This document shows positions 53,215 to 62,179 of a stretch of DNA of 64,000 nucleotides, piece after piece (position 1 is the first letter of the stretch; the number at the start of each line of letters is the position of its first letter). The notes beneath the pieces are model-generated. The model made no database searches and had not been told where the DNA came from. It saw only the letters and a program-made list of their open reading frames with translations. The stretch is taken from the NCBI RefSeq assembly GCF_013328815.1, contig NZ_JABUHN010000007.1, positions 62,001 through 126,000 of the forward strand, in the 5' to 3' direction. Source of the stretch: Tabrizicola fusiformis (GTDB lineage: Bacteria > Pseudomonadota > Alphaproteobacteria > Rhodobacterales > Rhodobacteraceae). The position numbers and the translations under genes were made by a program.

Positions 53215-55371
53215 TCAGGGGGCGAGCGGGGTGAAGACGAAATCGCCGCCTTCATGGCCGGATTTGGCGATGGGGCGGTATTGCGGTTCCTGTTCGGCGC
53301 GGCCGATCACGATGGGAAAGACGAAATCGTCGAACAGCTCTTGCGCGGCGATCGGGCCGGTCGCCTCGGACAACCCGGTGAGCAGGGCGCGGGCGAAGAT
53401 CGAATGGCCATCGCCGCCGCCATCGGCCACAGGTTCATTCGCGCCCGAGGTGATCAGCACACGCGACCGTTTGTCCGAAAGCCGGTCCAGCACCCGGGCG
53501 CGGTCCACCGCGTCCAGCGCAGCAAAATCCTGCGACGGCGCCCCCCGCATCAGCGCCCCGGAATAGCAACTGTCGGAAATCACCACCACCGACCCCGCCT
53601 GCAACCGCAACAACGCCTCTGAGATACCCGAAGCCGACAGATAGCTGGGCGGAACCCCGGCGACGGCATCGGCGGGCAACCAGAAGGCGGTGCCGGTCAC
53701 CTCTTCAAACACGCCATGGCCGCCGTAATAGATCAGCACCTGATCCTCGGCCCCGGCGATCTGCGACAGGTGAAAAAGCGTGGCCTCGATCGTGGCGCGG
53801 TTGGCATCCTTGAGCAAAAGCGGCAGCGGGCTGCCATCGGGCAGGGTCGCTTCGGTGACAAAGCCATAGCGGCGGGTCAGAACTGCGGCCAGCGCATCGG
53901 CATCGGCAAAGGGCGTGGCGAGGGCGGGCATTCCGGTGGTGCCGCCATAGGTCTGATTGGCGATCAGCAGGGCATAGCGTTTGCCGGTTCCGGCGCGGGC
54001 CACCTCACCGCCGGAATAGGTCACCTCGATCACCTTGGAATGCTGGCGATTGTCGCGGGTCATCGCCATGATCTCGATCCGGTTCAGGCCGGGTTGCAGC
54101 GCCACCTCATGCTGAAAGCTGCCATCGGCGCGCGACAGGGCCTGTTCCTTGCCGACCAGCACGATCAGCGTGTCTTCGGGCCAGTGGACCGCACCTTTTA
54201 GCGTCAGCACCGGATCGTCCAGCGCGGCGGCGGTGCGGCTGGGTTCGGGGGCGGTGATGCGGATGACATCCGGCCCATCGGCCGGAACGGCGGGCGGCAC
54301 CGGGGCGGCAGCGGCAAGTTCGGCAAGGATCGGCAGGCTGGCGTCGGTCGTCTCGATCACATGGTTCTGGTAGTGCTGATACTGCGGCGCAAGCGAGATG
54401 GCCGCGATGGCGCGGCCCAGCGACGGCACGGTCAGGGCGGCATCGGCCTGAATCGCGGCGGCCAGCTTGAAGCCGAAAAGGTTGTAGACCGGCGATTGCG
54501 GGCTGTCGTCGGGAAGGCGCATTTCGGCAGACATCGAGGTGCGGTCGGCGCTGTAAAGAAGCGACAGCGCCCCGGCGCGTGCCGACAGGGCAGTGGGCAG
54601 CGGGGCTTCGCCCCCGGCGGTTTGGCTACCGCGGCTTTCGCGCCAGAGCAGGCGCGGGTCCACCCGCATCTGGCGCGCCGCGATGTCGAACCCGGCGGCA
54701 TAGGTGGTATCGAGGATCAGTGTCACATGCGCGGCGCGGTTGCGCAGCCGGGTGACCAGTTCCGAAAGTGCTGCGGCGGAGAGGATTTCCTGCTCGGTCG
54801 CGGTCGAGGGATTGCCCAGCAGGAACGGCGCCGACGAAACGATGCCGCGCATCAGGGGGTCGGTTTCCGCCGAGGCGGAAATCCAGTCATCCTTGGACCA
54901 GCCGCCGGTCATCCATTCCGCGATGCTCTTGGTGCTGGCGGAAACCCCGGTGATGTAAAGAACGACATGATCGGTGCAGCCAAGCCGCCAGAGCAGCCCC
55001 TCGGCACCCTGCGCCAGCGCGGCGCGGGTGGCATTGGCGCCGTCGAGGCGCAGGATATTGTCGGCGGGCAGGCCACGGCGGGTCAGCGCCTCGGCCATCA
55101 GGGCGATGGAATTGGCAGCCCCGGCCAGCACCGCGCCGGAACCGGGGCCGAAACTGTCGGCCCCGAACAGGATGGCATGGCTTTGGCCGGGGCGCGTCAG
55201 ATCGCAGGGCGCGGCCAGCGCCGGTTCGGTCAGGGGCAGGAATTGGGTCAGCGAGGCGAAGGGCCCTTCGGCCAGCGCGCGCATTTGATCATAGGTCACC
55301 TCCTCCTGCGCCAAGGCGGCAGAGGGGGCGGCAAGCAGCAGCAGGACAAGGGCGAGAAAGCGGCGCAGCAT
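53215..55371 (-). CDS. Periplasmic caspase-like protein: pseudocaspase, Ig-like region, active caspase
   Basis: A 718-residue secreted protein (signal peptide, residues 1-22). The C-terminal part (about 464-650) is a full caspase-like (C14) domain: YALLIANQTYGG, catalytic H552 in YYGGHGVF and Cys602 in ISDSCYSGAL. The N-terminal part (about 65-230) repeats the same strand-helix order (AILFGADSFG, EALTRRGLPADNI, VVLYITG, LILDTTYAAG) but with no His or Cys at the corresponding positions (VVLYITGVS and DTTY), so it is expected to be inactive. A beta-rich Ig-like segment (about 388-455) links them. Substrate is unknown. No clear ribosome site is seen before ATG 55371. Confidence 0.85.
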   Translation of the reverse strand: MLRRFLALVLLLLAAPSAALAQEEVTYDQMRALAEGPFASLTQFLPLTEPALAAPCDLTRPGQSHAILFGADSFGPGSGAVLAGAANSIALMAEALTRRGLPADNILRLDGANATRAALAQGAEGLLWRLGCTDHVVLYITGVSASTKSIAEWMTGGWSKDDWISASAETDPLMRGIVSSAPFLLGNPSTATEQEILSAAALSELVTRLRNRAAHVTLILDTTYAAGFDIAARQMRVDPRLLWRESRGSQTAGGEAPLPTALSARAGALSLLYSADRTSMSAEMRLPDDSPQSPVYNLFGFKLAAAIQADAALTVPSLGRAIAAISLAPQYQHYQNHVIETTDASLPILAELAAAAPVPPAVPADGPDVIRITAPEPSRTAAALDDPVLTLKGAVHWPEDTLIVLVGKEQALSRADGSFQHEVALQPGLNRIEIMAMTRDNRQHSKVIEVTYSGGEVARAGTGKRYALLIANQTYGGTTGMPALATPFADADALAAVLTRRYGFVTEATLPDGSPLPLLLKDANRATIEATLFHLSQIAGAEDQVLIYYGGHGVFEEVTGTAFWLPADAVAGVPPSYLSASGISEALLRLQAGSVVVISDSCYSGALMRGAPSQDFAALDAVDRARVLDRLSDKRSRVLITSGANEPVADGGGDGHSIFARALLTGLSEATGPIAAQELFDDFVFPIVIGRAEQEPQYRPIAKSGHEGGDFVFTPLAP

Positions 55372-55457
55372 GACGGGTCCAGAGGAGTGCCGCCAGCCTA
55401 GCGCCCGCACGGCGGGCTGTCAGCCCCCCGCCCGCGCACGCCGTCGGGCAAGTTCGG

Positions 55458-56411
55458 TCAGGCAGGTTCGCGCAGGATGCGGGGCACCTTGAATTCGATG
55501 TCTTCCTGCGCGGTCTCTACCCGTTCGACATTGGTGGCGAAACGGGCGCGGAAGGCGTCGATCACCTCGTTCACCAACACCTCGGGGGCCGAGGCGCCGG
55601 CGGTGACGCCCACGGCGCGGATACCCTCCAGCGCGCGCCAGTCGATGTCGGCGGCGCGCTGAATCAGTTGGGAATAGGCGCAACCGGCGGCGCGGCCCAC
55701 TTCGACCAGACGTTTGGAGTTGGAGGAATTGGGGGCGCCGATCACCAGAAGCGCGTCGATCCGGCCCGCAATGGCCTTGACCGCCGCCTGCCGGTTGGTG
55801 GTGGCATAGCAGATGTCTTCCTTATGCGGGCCGATGATGGCCGGGAAACGATCCTTCAGCGCGGCCACGATGCCAGCGGTATCGTCCACCGACAGCGTGG
55901 TCTGGGTGATGAAGGCAAGGCGCGCCTCGTCGCGGACCTGAAGGCCCGCAACATCGGCAGCGGTTTCCACCAGCAGCACCTCACCTTCGGGCAGTTGGCC
56001 CATGGTGCCGATGGTTTCGGGATGCCCGGCATGGCCGATCATCACCATTTGTAGCCCCATCTCATGGTGGCGATGCGCCTCGGAATGCACTTTGGTCACG
56101 AGGGGACAGGTGGCATCAACGGCAATCATGTTGCGGGCGGCAGCGGCGGCGGGCACCGATTTCGGCACGCCATGGGCCGAGAAGATCACCGGGCGGTCGG
56201 TGGGTGCATCGTCGAGTTCCTCGACAAAAACCGCGCCCTTGGCCCGCAGTTCATCGACCACGAATTTGTTATGAACGATCTCGTGCCGGACATAGACCGG
56301 GGCGCCCCATTTCTCGATCGCCATTTCGACGATCTTGATGGCGCGGTCCACGCCGGCGCAAAACCCCCGCGGCGCGGCGAGGAGGAGGGTCAGGGGCGGC
56401 AGGTCGGACAT
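55458..56411 (-). CDS. ispH: 4-hydroxy-3-methylbut-2-enyl diphosphate reductase
   Basis: A 317-residue iron-sulphur enzyme for the last step of the MEP isoprenoid pathway. The three cluster cysteines are C18 ([10 protein letters not shown]), C102 (DATCPLV) and C201 ([10 protein letters not shown]). The HGHPE-type motif is [14 protein letters not shown] and the Glu motif follows. ATG 56411 fits the family N-terminus; the upstream part of the frame is a poorer fit and runs into the dispersed repeat. It is on the minus strand, 94 bases downstream of the YqaA-type gene. Confidence 0.95.
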   Translation of the reverse strand: MSDLPPLTLLLAAPRGFCAGVDRAIKIVEMAIEKWGAPVYVRHEIVHNKFVVDELRAKGAVFVEELDDAPTDRPVIFSAHGVPKSVPAAAAARNMIAVDATCPLVTKVHSEAHRHHEMGLQMVMIGHAGHPETIGTMGQLPEGEVLLVETAADVAGLQVRDEARLAFITQTTLSVDDTAGIVAALKDRFPAIIGPHKEDICYATTNRQAAVKAIAGRIDALLVIGAPNSSNSKRLVEVGRAAGCAYSQLIQRAADIDWRALEGIRAVGVTAGASAPEVLVNEVIDAFRARFATNVERVETAQEDIEFKVPRILREPA

Positions 56412-56428
56412 GGGGCGGCCTCGGGCAG

Positions 56429-56460
56429 CGGGGAATCTGGATATTTGGGCCAAGATGAAG
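56429..56460 (+). repeat. Dispersed hairpin/GATATTT repeat, copy 5 (truncated)
   Basis: Only the tail is well kept: GATATTTGGGCCAAGATGAA (56440-56459) exactly matches copies at 6153 and 44250. The GC hairpin in front is reduced. It lies between the ispH and YqaA-type genes, in antisense orientation to both. Confidence 0.75.
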
Positions 56461-56504
56461 GCAGCCGGTTCCGATGTAGGGCCTGCGGGGCACAAGGTCC
56501 AGCC

Positions 56505-56948
56505 TCAGCCGGTTACAAGACGGGCAAGGCCCGCAAGCGCGGCATAACGGGCGGTCTTGGCGAACGCGACAAGGGCAAGGGTCTGCAGCACCGGCAGGCG
56601 GGCAAGACCGGAAAGCGCCACAAGGATATCACCGCCCGGCGCCCAACTGAGCAACAGCGACCAGCGGCCCCAGCGGGCGAACCACGCCTCGGCCCGGGCG
56701 CGGCGGCGGTCGGAAAGGGGGAGCCAGCGGCTGCCCCCCGCGCCGGCCGCGCGCCCGATGGCATGGGTGACCATGGAGCCTGCGGTATTGGCGAGGCTGG
56801 CGGTGATCAGCAGCGGCCAGAGCGGCACAGTATCGGTGGCGAGAAGGCCAAGGAAGACCGGCTCGGACTGAAAGGGCAGCGGGCTGGCGGCGGCAAAGGC
56901 CGAAAGCGCCATGCCGCCAAGGCCCGCCCAGACCGTGGCCGCCACCAT
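56505..56948 (-). CDS. YqaA-type small membrane protein
   Basis: A 147-residue membrane protein resembling E. coli YqaA (DedA/VTT-related). Matching features are SEPVFLGLLA, ITASLANTAGSMV, WFARWGRWSLLLSWAPGGDILVALSGL and FAKTARYAALAG; four or so hydrophobic segments are visible. The function is unknown; DedA relatives move lipids across membranes. ATG 56948 overlaps the stop of the upstream gene by one base (TGATG), fixing the start. Confidence 0.8.
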   Translation of the reverse strand: MVAATVWAGLGGMALSAFAAASPLPFQSEPVFLGLLATDTVPLWPLLITASLANTAGSMVTHAIGRAAGAGGSRWLPLSDRRRARAEAWFARWGRWSLLLSWAPGGDILVALSGLARLPVLQTLALVAFAKTARYAALAGLARLVTG

Positions 56949-57508
56949 CAGGGCTGCGCCTGTTGCGAGAGGCTGTCCCAATGGGCGGCAAAGGCGGCCA
57001 TGTCTTCGGCACCGGCAAAGGCGGCGCCCGGCAGGATCAGCAGGCTGGAGGCTGCGTCAAGAAACAGCCTGTCGGGCGTAAGGACCACCTGACGGATGGT
57101 TTCGGGGGCAAGGATAAGCGCGGCCTGCGGCTGCCCCACGGCATGGGCAGAGAGGTGATCGCCCCAAACCTCGCAGATCATGTCCACGGGGGCGGGGATG
57201 CGGGCAAGCGCGCGGCGCTGCCGGCCCCGCGCCATCAGCACTTGCGACAGCGCCCAGACCGCAAGCGCCGGGGCGCTGGCCAGTGCGGCATGTTGCCAGA
57301 ACGGCAGGTCGTGGCCGTCGATTGCGCCCCAGCCCAGCCCCAGCATGATCCAGGGCGCGAAGAGGGCCAGTTTGACCCAGCCACGCGCCTCGGTCGGCAG
57401 CATCTCCCAGGCGAGGGCGTCGGCGGGGGTCAGCCGGTAGTGCAGCAGCGCAAGCGGCAAGACCGGAACAGTCCCCTGCCCCGGTCCTTCGGCTTCAACG
57501 CTGCTCAC
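56948..57508 (-). CDS. Membrane protein with YcxB-like C-terminal domain
   Basis: A 186-residue protein with two hydrophobic segments (about 45-62 and 72-90) and a C-terminal soluble region (AETIRQVVL-type strand, ILPGAAFAGAEDMAAFAAHW) like the YcxB/PH-like tail of many small inner-membrane proteins. Function unknown. Start GTG 57508 overlaps the stop of the labA-type gene (GTGA), so it sits in the minus-strand run labA-YcxB-YqaA. Confidence 0.7.
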   Translation of the reverse strand: MSSVEAEGPGQGTVPVLPLALLHYRLTPADALAWEMLPTEARGWVKLALFAPWIMLGLGWGAIDGHDLPFWQHAALASAPALAVWALSQVLMARGRQRRALARIPAPVDMICEVWGDHLSAHAVGQPQAALILAPETIRQVVLTPDRLFLDAASSLLILPGAAFAGAEDMAAFAAHWDSLSQQAQP

Positions 57509-58089
57509 TTGCCTTCGATGTCGGCGTCTTCGGGACGCTCGGCCAGCAGGGGGCGCGGTTCACGCGGCGGGCGGCCGATGACTTCGCGCAACTCGTCCAG
57601 CTCGATGAAATTGTCGGCCTGACGGCGCAGTTCATCGGCGATCATCGGCGGTTGCGACCGGATGGTCGAGACGACAGAGACGCGAACACCCTGACGTTGC
57701 AGGCTTTCCACCAGCGGGCGGAAATCGCCGTCGCCCGAGAACAGCACGGCATGGTCCATCCGCGGTGCAAGTTCCATGGCATCGACCGTCAGTTCGATGT
57801 CCATGTTGCCCTTGACCTTCCGGCGGCCCTGACTGTCGGTATATTCCTTGGCCGGTTTGGTGACCATGGTGAAGCCGTTGTAATGAAGCCAGTCCACCAG
57901 CGGGCGGATCGGCGAGTAATCGTCATTCTCAAGCAATGCGGTGTAATAGAATGCGCGCAGCAGTTTGCCCCGTCGCATGAATTCCTGTCGCAGAAGCTTG
58001 TAGTCGATGTCGAAACCCAGCGCCTTGGCGGCCGCATACAGGTTCGAACCATCGATGAACAGCGCGAGCCGTTCGTCCTTGTAAAACAT
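57505..58089 (-). CDS. LabA/DUF88-type NYN-domain protein
   Basis: A 194-residue NYN-domain (PIN-like) protein. The acidic residues of the metal-binding site are visible: Asp13 in LFIDGSNLYAA, the NMDIELTVDAM segment, and SGDGDFRPLVE. This order matches the LabA/DUF88 group, related to nucleases; RNA cleavage has been proposed for the family but no substrate is known here. A strong ribosome site (AGGGGAAG) precedes ATG 58089. It is the first gene of a three-gene run. Confidence 0.87.
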   Translation of the reverse strand: MFYKDERLALFIDGSNLYAAAKALGFDIDYKLLRQEFMRRGKLLRAFYYTALLENDDYSPIRPLVDWLHYNGFTMVTKPAKEYTDSQGRRKVKGNMDIELTVDAMELAPRMDHAVLFSGDGDFRPLVESLQRQGVRVSVVSTIRSQPPMIADELRRQADNFIELDELREVIGRPPREPRPLLAERPEDADIEGK

Positions 58090-58252
58090 TCCGTCTTCCC
58101 CTCGAAAAAATATTCACCAATCGCGCTTCCGTGAGTGACCAACGTATTGTAGCGAAATCGACGGTGAACCCGTCACATATGGCAAACGGCATCTGTGCCC
58201 ACAACCCCGCCAAAAGGGTAGTCCCCTGCGGCACGAGTCAAGGTTAGCATCG
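58090..58252 (+). other. Divergent intergenic region between labA-type gene and folK
   Basis: 163 bases with no gene. On the minus strand ATTGTA (58146-58151) is TACAAT, a possible -10 for the labA-type gene, but the -35 is unclear. GACGG-N5-CCGTC (58160-58174) is a small inverted repeat. For folK no promoter is recognisable; its ribosome site AAGG lies ten bases before the GTG start. Confidence 0.4.
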
Positions 58253-58858
58253 GTGAGCCCCCACGAAAAGCACGTCCTGGTTGCATTTGGCGCAAACCTG
58301 CCCTTCGGCGGAATGCAGCCGGAATCAACGATCTTGGCTGCCGCTGCCGCGCTGAACGGCGGGGCTTTGGGCGACCTGCGCCTGAGCAGGCTTTACCGGA
58401 CGCCCTGTTTTCCGGCCGGGGCCGGTCCCGACTATGTGAATGCGGCGGCGGTTCTGACGCTGCGTCATCAAATTGTCACTTCGGAAATTCTGGCACGCCT
58501 GCATGAAATCGAGGCCCGATTCGGGCGCGAGCGGCTGCGGCGCTGGGGCGGGCGGACGCTGGACATCGACCTTCTGGCGGTGGGCGATACGGTGGCGCCC
58601 GATCTGGCGGGGTTCCGCCACTGGCACGACCTGCCCCCCGAGGCGCAGGCGCAAGAGACGCCCGACCGGCTGATCCTGCCGCATCCGCGGATGCAGGACC
58701 GGGCTTTTGTGCTGGTGCCATTGGCCGATGTGGCGCCGGACTGGCAGCATCCGGTGCTGGGCCGCAGCGTGGCCGAGATGCTGGCCGACCTGCCGCAAGC
58801 GGCCCGGGCAGAGGTGGTCGCGCTTGATGCCAGCCTTGACTCTGGCGCAAACCTCTGA
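58253..58858 (+). CDS. folK: 2-amino-4-hydroxy-6-hydroxymethyldihydropteridine pyrophosphokinase
   Basis: A 201-residue FolK (HPPK) of folate synthesis, which pyrophosphorylates hydroxymethyldihydropterin. The opening LVAFGANLPFGG and the catalytic GRERLRRWGGRTLDIDLLAVGD fit the family (usual RWGPRTLDIDLL), and LILPHPRMQDRAFVLVPLADVAP closes it. The GTG start at 58253 is the only one that fits the N-terminal strand. It is followed by a small hairpin (58885-58900) and rpoZ. Confidence 0.94.
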   Translation: MSPHEKHVLVAFGANLPFGGMQPESTILAAAAALNGGALGDLRLSRLYRTPCFPAGAGPDYVNAAAVLTLRHQIVTSEILARLHEIEARFGRERLRRWGGRTLDIDLLAVGDTVAPDLAGFRHWHDLPPEAQAQETPDRLILPHPRMQDRAFVLVPLADVAPDWQHPVLGRSVAEMLADLPQAARAEVVALDASLDSGANL

Positions 58859-58866
58859 TTATCCGC

Positions 58867-58895
58867 TTGTCAAGCCCAAGTTTCGCGCCTAAACA
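58867..58895 (+). promoter_or_regulatory. Candidate rpoZ promoter
   Basis: TTGTCA (58867-58872), 17 bases, TAAACA (58890-58895). The -35 is one base from the consensus; the -10 is weaker. It overlaps the hairpin at 58885-58900. Confidence 0.35.
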
Positions 58896-58900
58896 GGCGC
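58885..58900 (+). terminator. Hairpin after folK
   Basis: GCGCCT, AAAC loop, AGGCGC: perfect six-base arms, no T-run. It could mark the end of the folK transcript. Confidence 0.4.
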
Positions 58901-58931
58901 TTCCCGATCCCCTGCCCGAGTGGAGTTTCCA

Positions 58932-59285
58932 ATGGCCCGCGTGACGGTTGAAGATTGCGTTGACAAGGTTCCGAACCGATTCGAGCTGGTGATGCTGGCC
59001 GCCCATCGTGCGCGCGAAATCCAGTCCGGCTCGGTCCCTTCGGTGGACCGTGACAATGACAAGAACCCGGTGGTCGCGCTGCGCGAGATCGCGGAAGAGA
59101 CCCAGATCGCCTCGGTTCTGCGCGAGCGGATGATCGAAAGCTATCAGACCCAGATCGAGGTTGACGAGCCGGAAGACGATCAGATGGCGCTTCTGATGTC
59201 GGGTGAGATTGACCGCCCGATGCAGGACGACATGTCGGAAGAAAAACTCCTCCGCGCGCTGATGGAAGCGCAGGGCGAGCTGTAA
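58932..59285 (+). CDS. rpoZ: RNA polymerase omega subunit
   Basis: A 117-residue omega subunit, which helps assemble beta' into the polymerase and is the ppGpp-linked subunit in many bacteria. The signature is [33 protein letters not shown] with [13 protein letters not shown]. The acidic C-terminal tail is longer than in E. coli, as is usual in alphaproteobacteria. ATG 58932 is chosen over an upstream codon because of the conserved N-terminus. It is followed by the RelA/SpoT gene 27 bases on, a functional pairing through ppGpp. Confidence 0.96.
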   Translation: MARVTVEDCVDKVPNRFELVMLAAHRAREIQSGSVPSVDRDNDKNPVVALREIAEETQIASVLRERMIESYQTQIEVDEPEDDQMALLMSGEIDRPMQDDMSEEKLLRALMEAQGEL

Positions 59286-59312
59286 GACCCGAAAGGGCGC
59301 CAAGGGGCGGTG

Positions 59313-61430
59313 ATGATCGACGTTGAAGACCTCATCGCCCTTGTTCGCAACTACAATCCGCGTTGCAATGCCGAGCTGATCCGCACGGCCTATGCGTATG
59401 GCACCAAGATGCACGAGGGGCAGTTCCGCAAATCGGGCGAGCCCTATTTCACGCATCCCGTCGCGGTGGCGGCCATCCTGACCGAGCAGCATCTGGATGA
59501 TGCCACGATCATCACCGCGCTGCTGCATGACACGATCGAAGACACCAAATCGACCTATGCCGAGGTGGAACGCCTGTTCGGCAACGAGGTGGCCGAACTG
59601 GTCGATGGCGTGACCAAGCTGACCAACCTGCAACTGTCCTCGACCCACAGCCAGCAGGCGGAGAACTTCCGCAAGCTGTTCATGGCGATGTCCAAGGATC
59701 TGCGGGTCATTCTGGTCAAGCTGGCCGACCGCCTGCACAACATGCGCACCATAAAGTCGATGAAAGTCGAAAAGCAGGCCCAGAAGGCCCGCGAGACGAT
59801 GGAGATCTTTGCCCCCCTTGCCGGTCGCATGGGGATGCAATGGATGCGCGAAGAGCTGGAAGACCTTGGCTTCAAGGTGCTGAACCCCGAGGCGCGCAAC
59901 TCGATCATCCGCCGCTTTCTGACGTTGCAGCGCGAGGCGGGCGATGTGGTTCACAAGATCACCGCCGATATCCGCAGCGAGCTGGAAAAGGTGCAGATCG
60001 AGGCTTCGGTCTATGGAAGGGCGAAAAAGCCCTATTCGATCTGGCGCAAGATGCAGGAAAAGGACCTGGCCTTCAGCCGGCTTTCCGACATCTATGGCTT
60101 CCGCGTGATCTGCGATTCGGTGGCGGACTGCTACCGCATCCTTGGCGTGATCCACCAACGCTGGCGTGCGGTGCCGGGCCGGTTCAAGGATTACATCAGC
60201 CAACCGAAATCGAACGGCTACCGCTCGATCCACACAACTGTGTCCGGCCGTGATGGCAAGCGGGTCGAGGTGCAGATCCGCACCCGCGAAATGCATGAAG
60301 TGGCCGAGGCGGGGGTGGCCGCGCATTGGTCCTACCGCGAGGGCGTGCGCGCCAAGAACCCCTTTGCCGTCGATCCGGCCAAGTGGATTTCGACCCTGAC
60401 CGAAAAGCTGGACGAGGGCGACCACGACGAGTTTCTGGAAAACGTCAAGCTTGAGATGTATTCCGATCAGGTCTTCTGCTTCACGCCCAAGGGCGATGTG
60501 GTGCAGTTGCCGCGCGGGGCGACGCCCTTGGATTATGCCTATGCGATTCACACGCGGATCGGCAATTCCTGCGTTTCGGCCAAGGTGGACGGCATCCGCG
60601 TGCCGCTCTGGACCCGGCTGAAGAACGGCCAGTCGGTGGAAATCATCACCGCCGAGGGGCAGCGCCCGCAGGCAAGCTGGGTGGATATCGTCACGACGGG
60701 CCGCGCCAAGGCGGCCATCCGGCGCTCCTTGCGCGAAGAGGATCGCGGGCGTTTCGTGCGGCTTGGGCAGGAGCTTGCCCGCGCCGCGTTCGAGCATGTC
60801 GGCAAGAAGGCCACCGACAAGGCCCTGCGCACCGCCGCCAAGATGCTGGGCATTCCCGACGAGGCCGAATTGCTGGCCCGGCTGGGCAGCGCCGAACTGA
60901 CCGCGCGCAAGGTGGTGGAAACGCTCTATCCCGAACTGTCGCTGGCCGCGGGGGAAGAGGTGGACAATGCCCGCCCGGTTCTGGGCCTGCCCGATGACCA
61001 GTCGGTGCGCCGCGCGCCCTGCTGCCAGCCCCTTCCGGGCGAGCGGATCGTCGGCATCACCTATCGCGGTCAGGGCGTGGTGATGCACGCCATCGACTGC
61101 CCCGCGCTGGTCGAATTTGAAGAACAGCCCAACCGCTGGGTGGACCTGCACTGGCACGCCGGGCGTCACAAGGCCGTGAACACGGTTGGCCTTGAGCTTA
61201 CAATCTCGAATGATGCGGGGGTGTTGGGACGCATCTGCACCTTGATCGGGGAACAGAAGGCCAATATCTCGGACCTGCGGTTCACCGAGCGCAAGCCGGA
61301 TTTCTTCCGGCTGTTGGTGGATGTGGACCTGCGCGATGTCGAGCATCTGCATATGGTGATGACGGCGCTCGAAGCGGAAACCGATGTCGCACAGGTGTCG
61401 CGTCACCGCGATAAGACTCGCAAACCCTGA
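59313..61430 (+). CDS. Bifunctional (p)ppGpp synthetase/hydrolase RelA/SpoT homologue
   Basis: A 705-residue long RSH protein. The HD hydrolase domain is intact (H48 in FTHPVAV, HD at 72-73 in LLHDTIED), the synthetase domain includes RFKDYISQPKSNGYRSIHT, followed by a TGS domain (about 385-445, FCFTPKGDVVQLPRGATPLDYA) and a C-terminal ACT domain (about 630-705). So it should both make and degrade ppGpp. ATG 59313 follows AAGGGG; a GTG one codon earlier is in frame. In this group a single RSH is usual. It lies directly behind rpoZ. Confidence 0.95.
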   Translation: MIDVEDLIALVRNYNPRCNAELIRTAYAYGTKMHEGQFRKSGEPYFTHPVAVAAILTEQHLDDATIITALLHDTIEDTKSTYAEVERLFGNEVAELVDGVTKLTNLQLSSTHSQQAENFRKLFMAMSKDLRVILVKLADRLHNMRTIKSMKVEKQAQKARETMEIFAPLAGRMGMQWMREELEDLGFKVLNPEARNSIIRRFLTLQREAGDVVHKITADIRSELEKVQIEASVYGRAKKPYSIWRKMQEKDLAFSRLSDIYGFRVICDSVADCYRILGVIHQRWRAVPGRFKDYISQPKSNGYRSIHTTVSGRDGKRVEVQIRTREMHEVAEAGVAAHWSYREGVRAKNPFAVDPAKWISTLTEKLDEGDHDEFLENVKLEMYSDQVFCFTPKGDVVQLPRGATPLDYAYAIHTRIGNSCVSAKVDGIRVPLWTRLKNGQSVEIITAEGQRPQASWVDIVTTGRAKAAIRRSLREEDRGRFVRLGQELARAAFEHVGKKATDKALRTAAKMLGIPDEAELLARLGSAELTARKVVETLYPELSLAAGEEVDNARPVLGLPDDQSVRRAPCCQPLPGERIVGITYRGQGVVMHAIDCPALVEFEEQPNRWVDLHWHAGRHKAVNTVGLELTISNDAGVLGRICTLIGEQKANISDLRFTERKPDFFRLLVDVDLRDVEHLHMVMTALEAETDVAQVSRHRDKTRKP

Positions 61431-61464
61431 GGGGTTGGCCCCAGCGGGCAGAAAGGACGGTCGC

Positions 61465-62112
61465 GTGGTTTTCAGACGCCGAACCCGGTTGACCCTGCCC
61501 GAACGGTTGCAGGCTTTGGTCTACCCAAGGGGCGGATGGCGTCGGGCTGCGCGTTATGTCTGGGTGCGCCTGACGCGGCTGCCCGATCCGCCGCAGCGCA
61601 TCGCGCGTGGCATCTGGGCCGGGATATTTGTGTCATTCACGCCGTTCTTCGGCGTGCATCTGGGGCTGGGGGCGGCCTTGGCCGTGGCGATGCGGGGCAA
61701 TGTCGTTGCGGCCCTGCTGGCAACGCTGGTGGGCAATCCGCTGACCTTTCCGTTCATCGCCGTGCTGTCGATGGAGCTGGGTCATCTGATGCTGGGCAAC
61801 ATGGCCAGCGCGCCGCCCGCCGCCCATATTCTGCAAGCTTTCGCCGGGGCGGGAGCCGAGGTCTGGCACAATCTGCTGGCCATTTTCACCCCGGCCGAAA
61901 CCGATTGGGGGCGGCTGGCCAGCTTTTGGGACGGGTTCTTCCTGCCCTATCTGGTGGGCGGGCTTGTGCCGGGGGTGATTGCTGCCACGGCGGGCTATAT
62001 GGCCTCGTTGCCGCTGATCGCGGCCTATCAGGCGATGCGGCTGCGGCGGCGTCAGGAGCGGCTGACACGTCTGCGCGACGCTGCGGCAAAGTCACCTGCC
62101 ATCGGCAGGTGA
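61465..62112 (+). CDS. DUF2062 membrane protein, first copy
   Basis: A 215-residue protein of the DUF2062 family with a basic N-terminus (VVFRRRTRLTLPERLQALVYPRGG) and three to four hydrophobic segments. Family hallmarks are RIARGIWAGIFVSFTPFFGVHLG and NPLTFPFIAVLSMELG. Function is unknown. Start is GTG 61465 with AAAGGA ahead of it. It is a paralogue of the next gene; both share the N-terminal RRRxxL pattern. Its stop codon is inside a hairpin (62091-62113). Confidence 0.85.
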   Translation: MVFRRRTRLTLPERLQALVYPRGGWRRAARYVWVRLTRLPDPPQRIARGIWAGIFVSFTPFFGVHLGLGAALAVAMRGNVVAALLATLVGNPLTFPFIAVLSMELGHLMLGNMASAPPAAHILQAFAGAGAEVWHNLLAIFTPAETDWGRLASFWDGFFLPYLVGGLVPGVIAATAGYMASLPLIAAYQAMRLRRRQERLTRLRDAAAKSPAIGR

Positions 62113-62113
62113 C
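62091..62113 (+). other. Hairpin covering the stop of the first DUF2062 gene
   Basis: GTCACCTGCC, ATC loop, GGCAGGTGAC: perfect ten-base arms. The TGA stop (62110-62112) lies in the 3' arm. A second hairpin, GTGGCCC-CTGC-GGGCCAC, is at 62145-62162 in the gap to the next copy. Confidence 0.65.
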
Positions 62114-62179
62114 GCGATGAAGGAAGTCCTGTAAGGGCAAAAAGGTGGCCCCTGCGGGCCACACCGGAAGGGGAACGGC

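Noticed and set aside
58476-61406. A 976-codon open frame antisense to folK-rpoZ-RSH
   Set aside because: It crosses three well-identified genes on the opposite strand and has no motif of its own.
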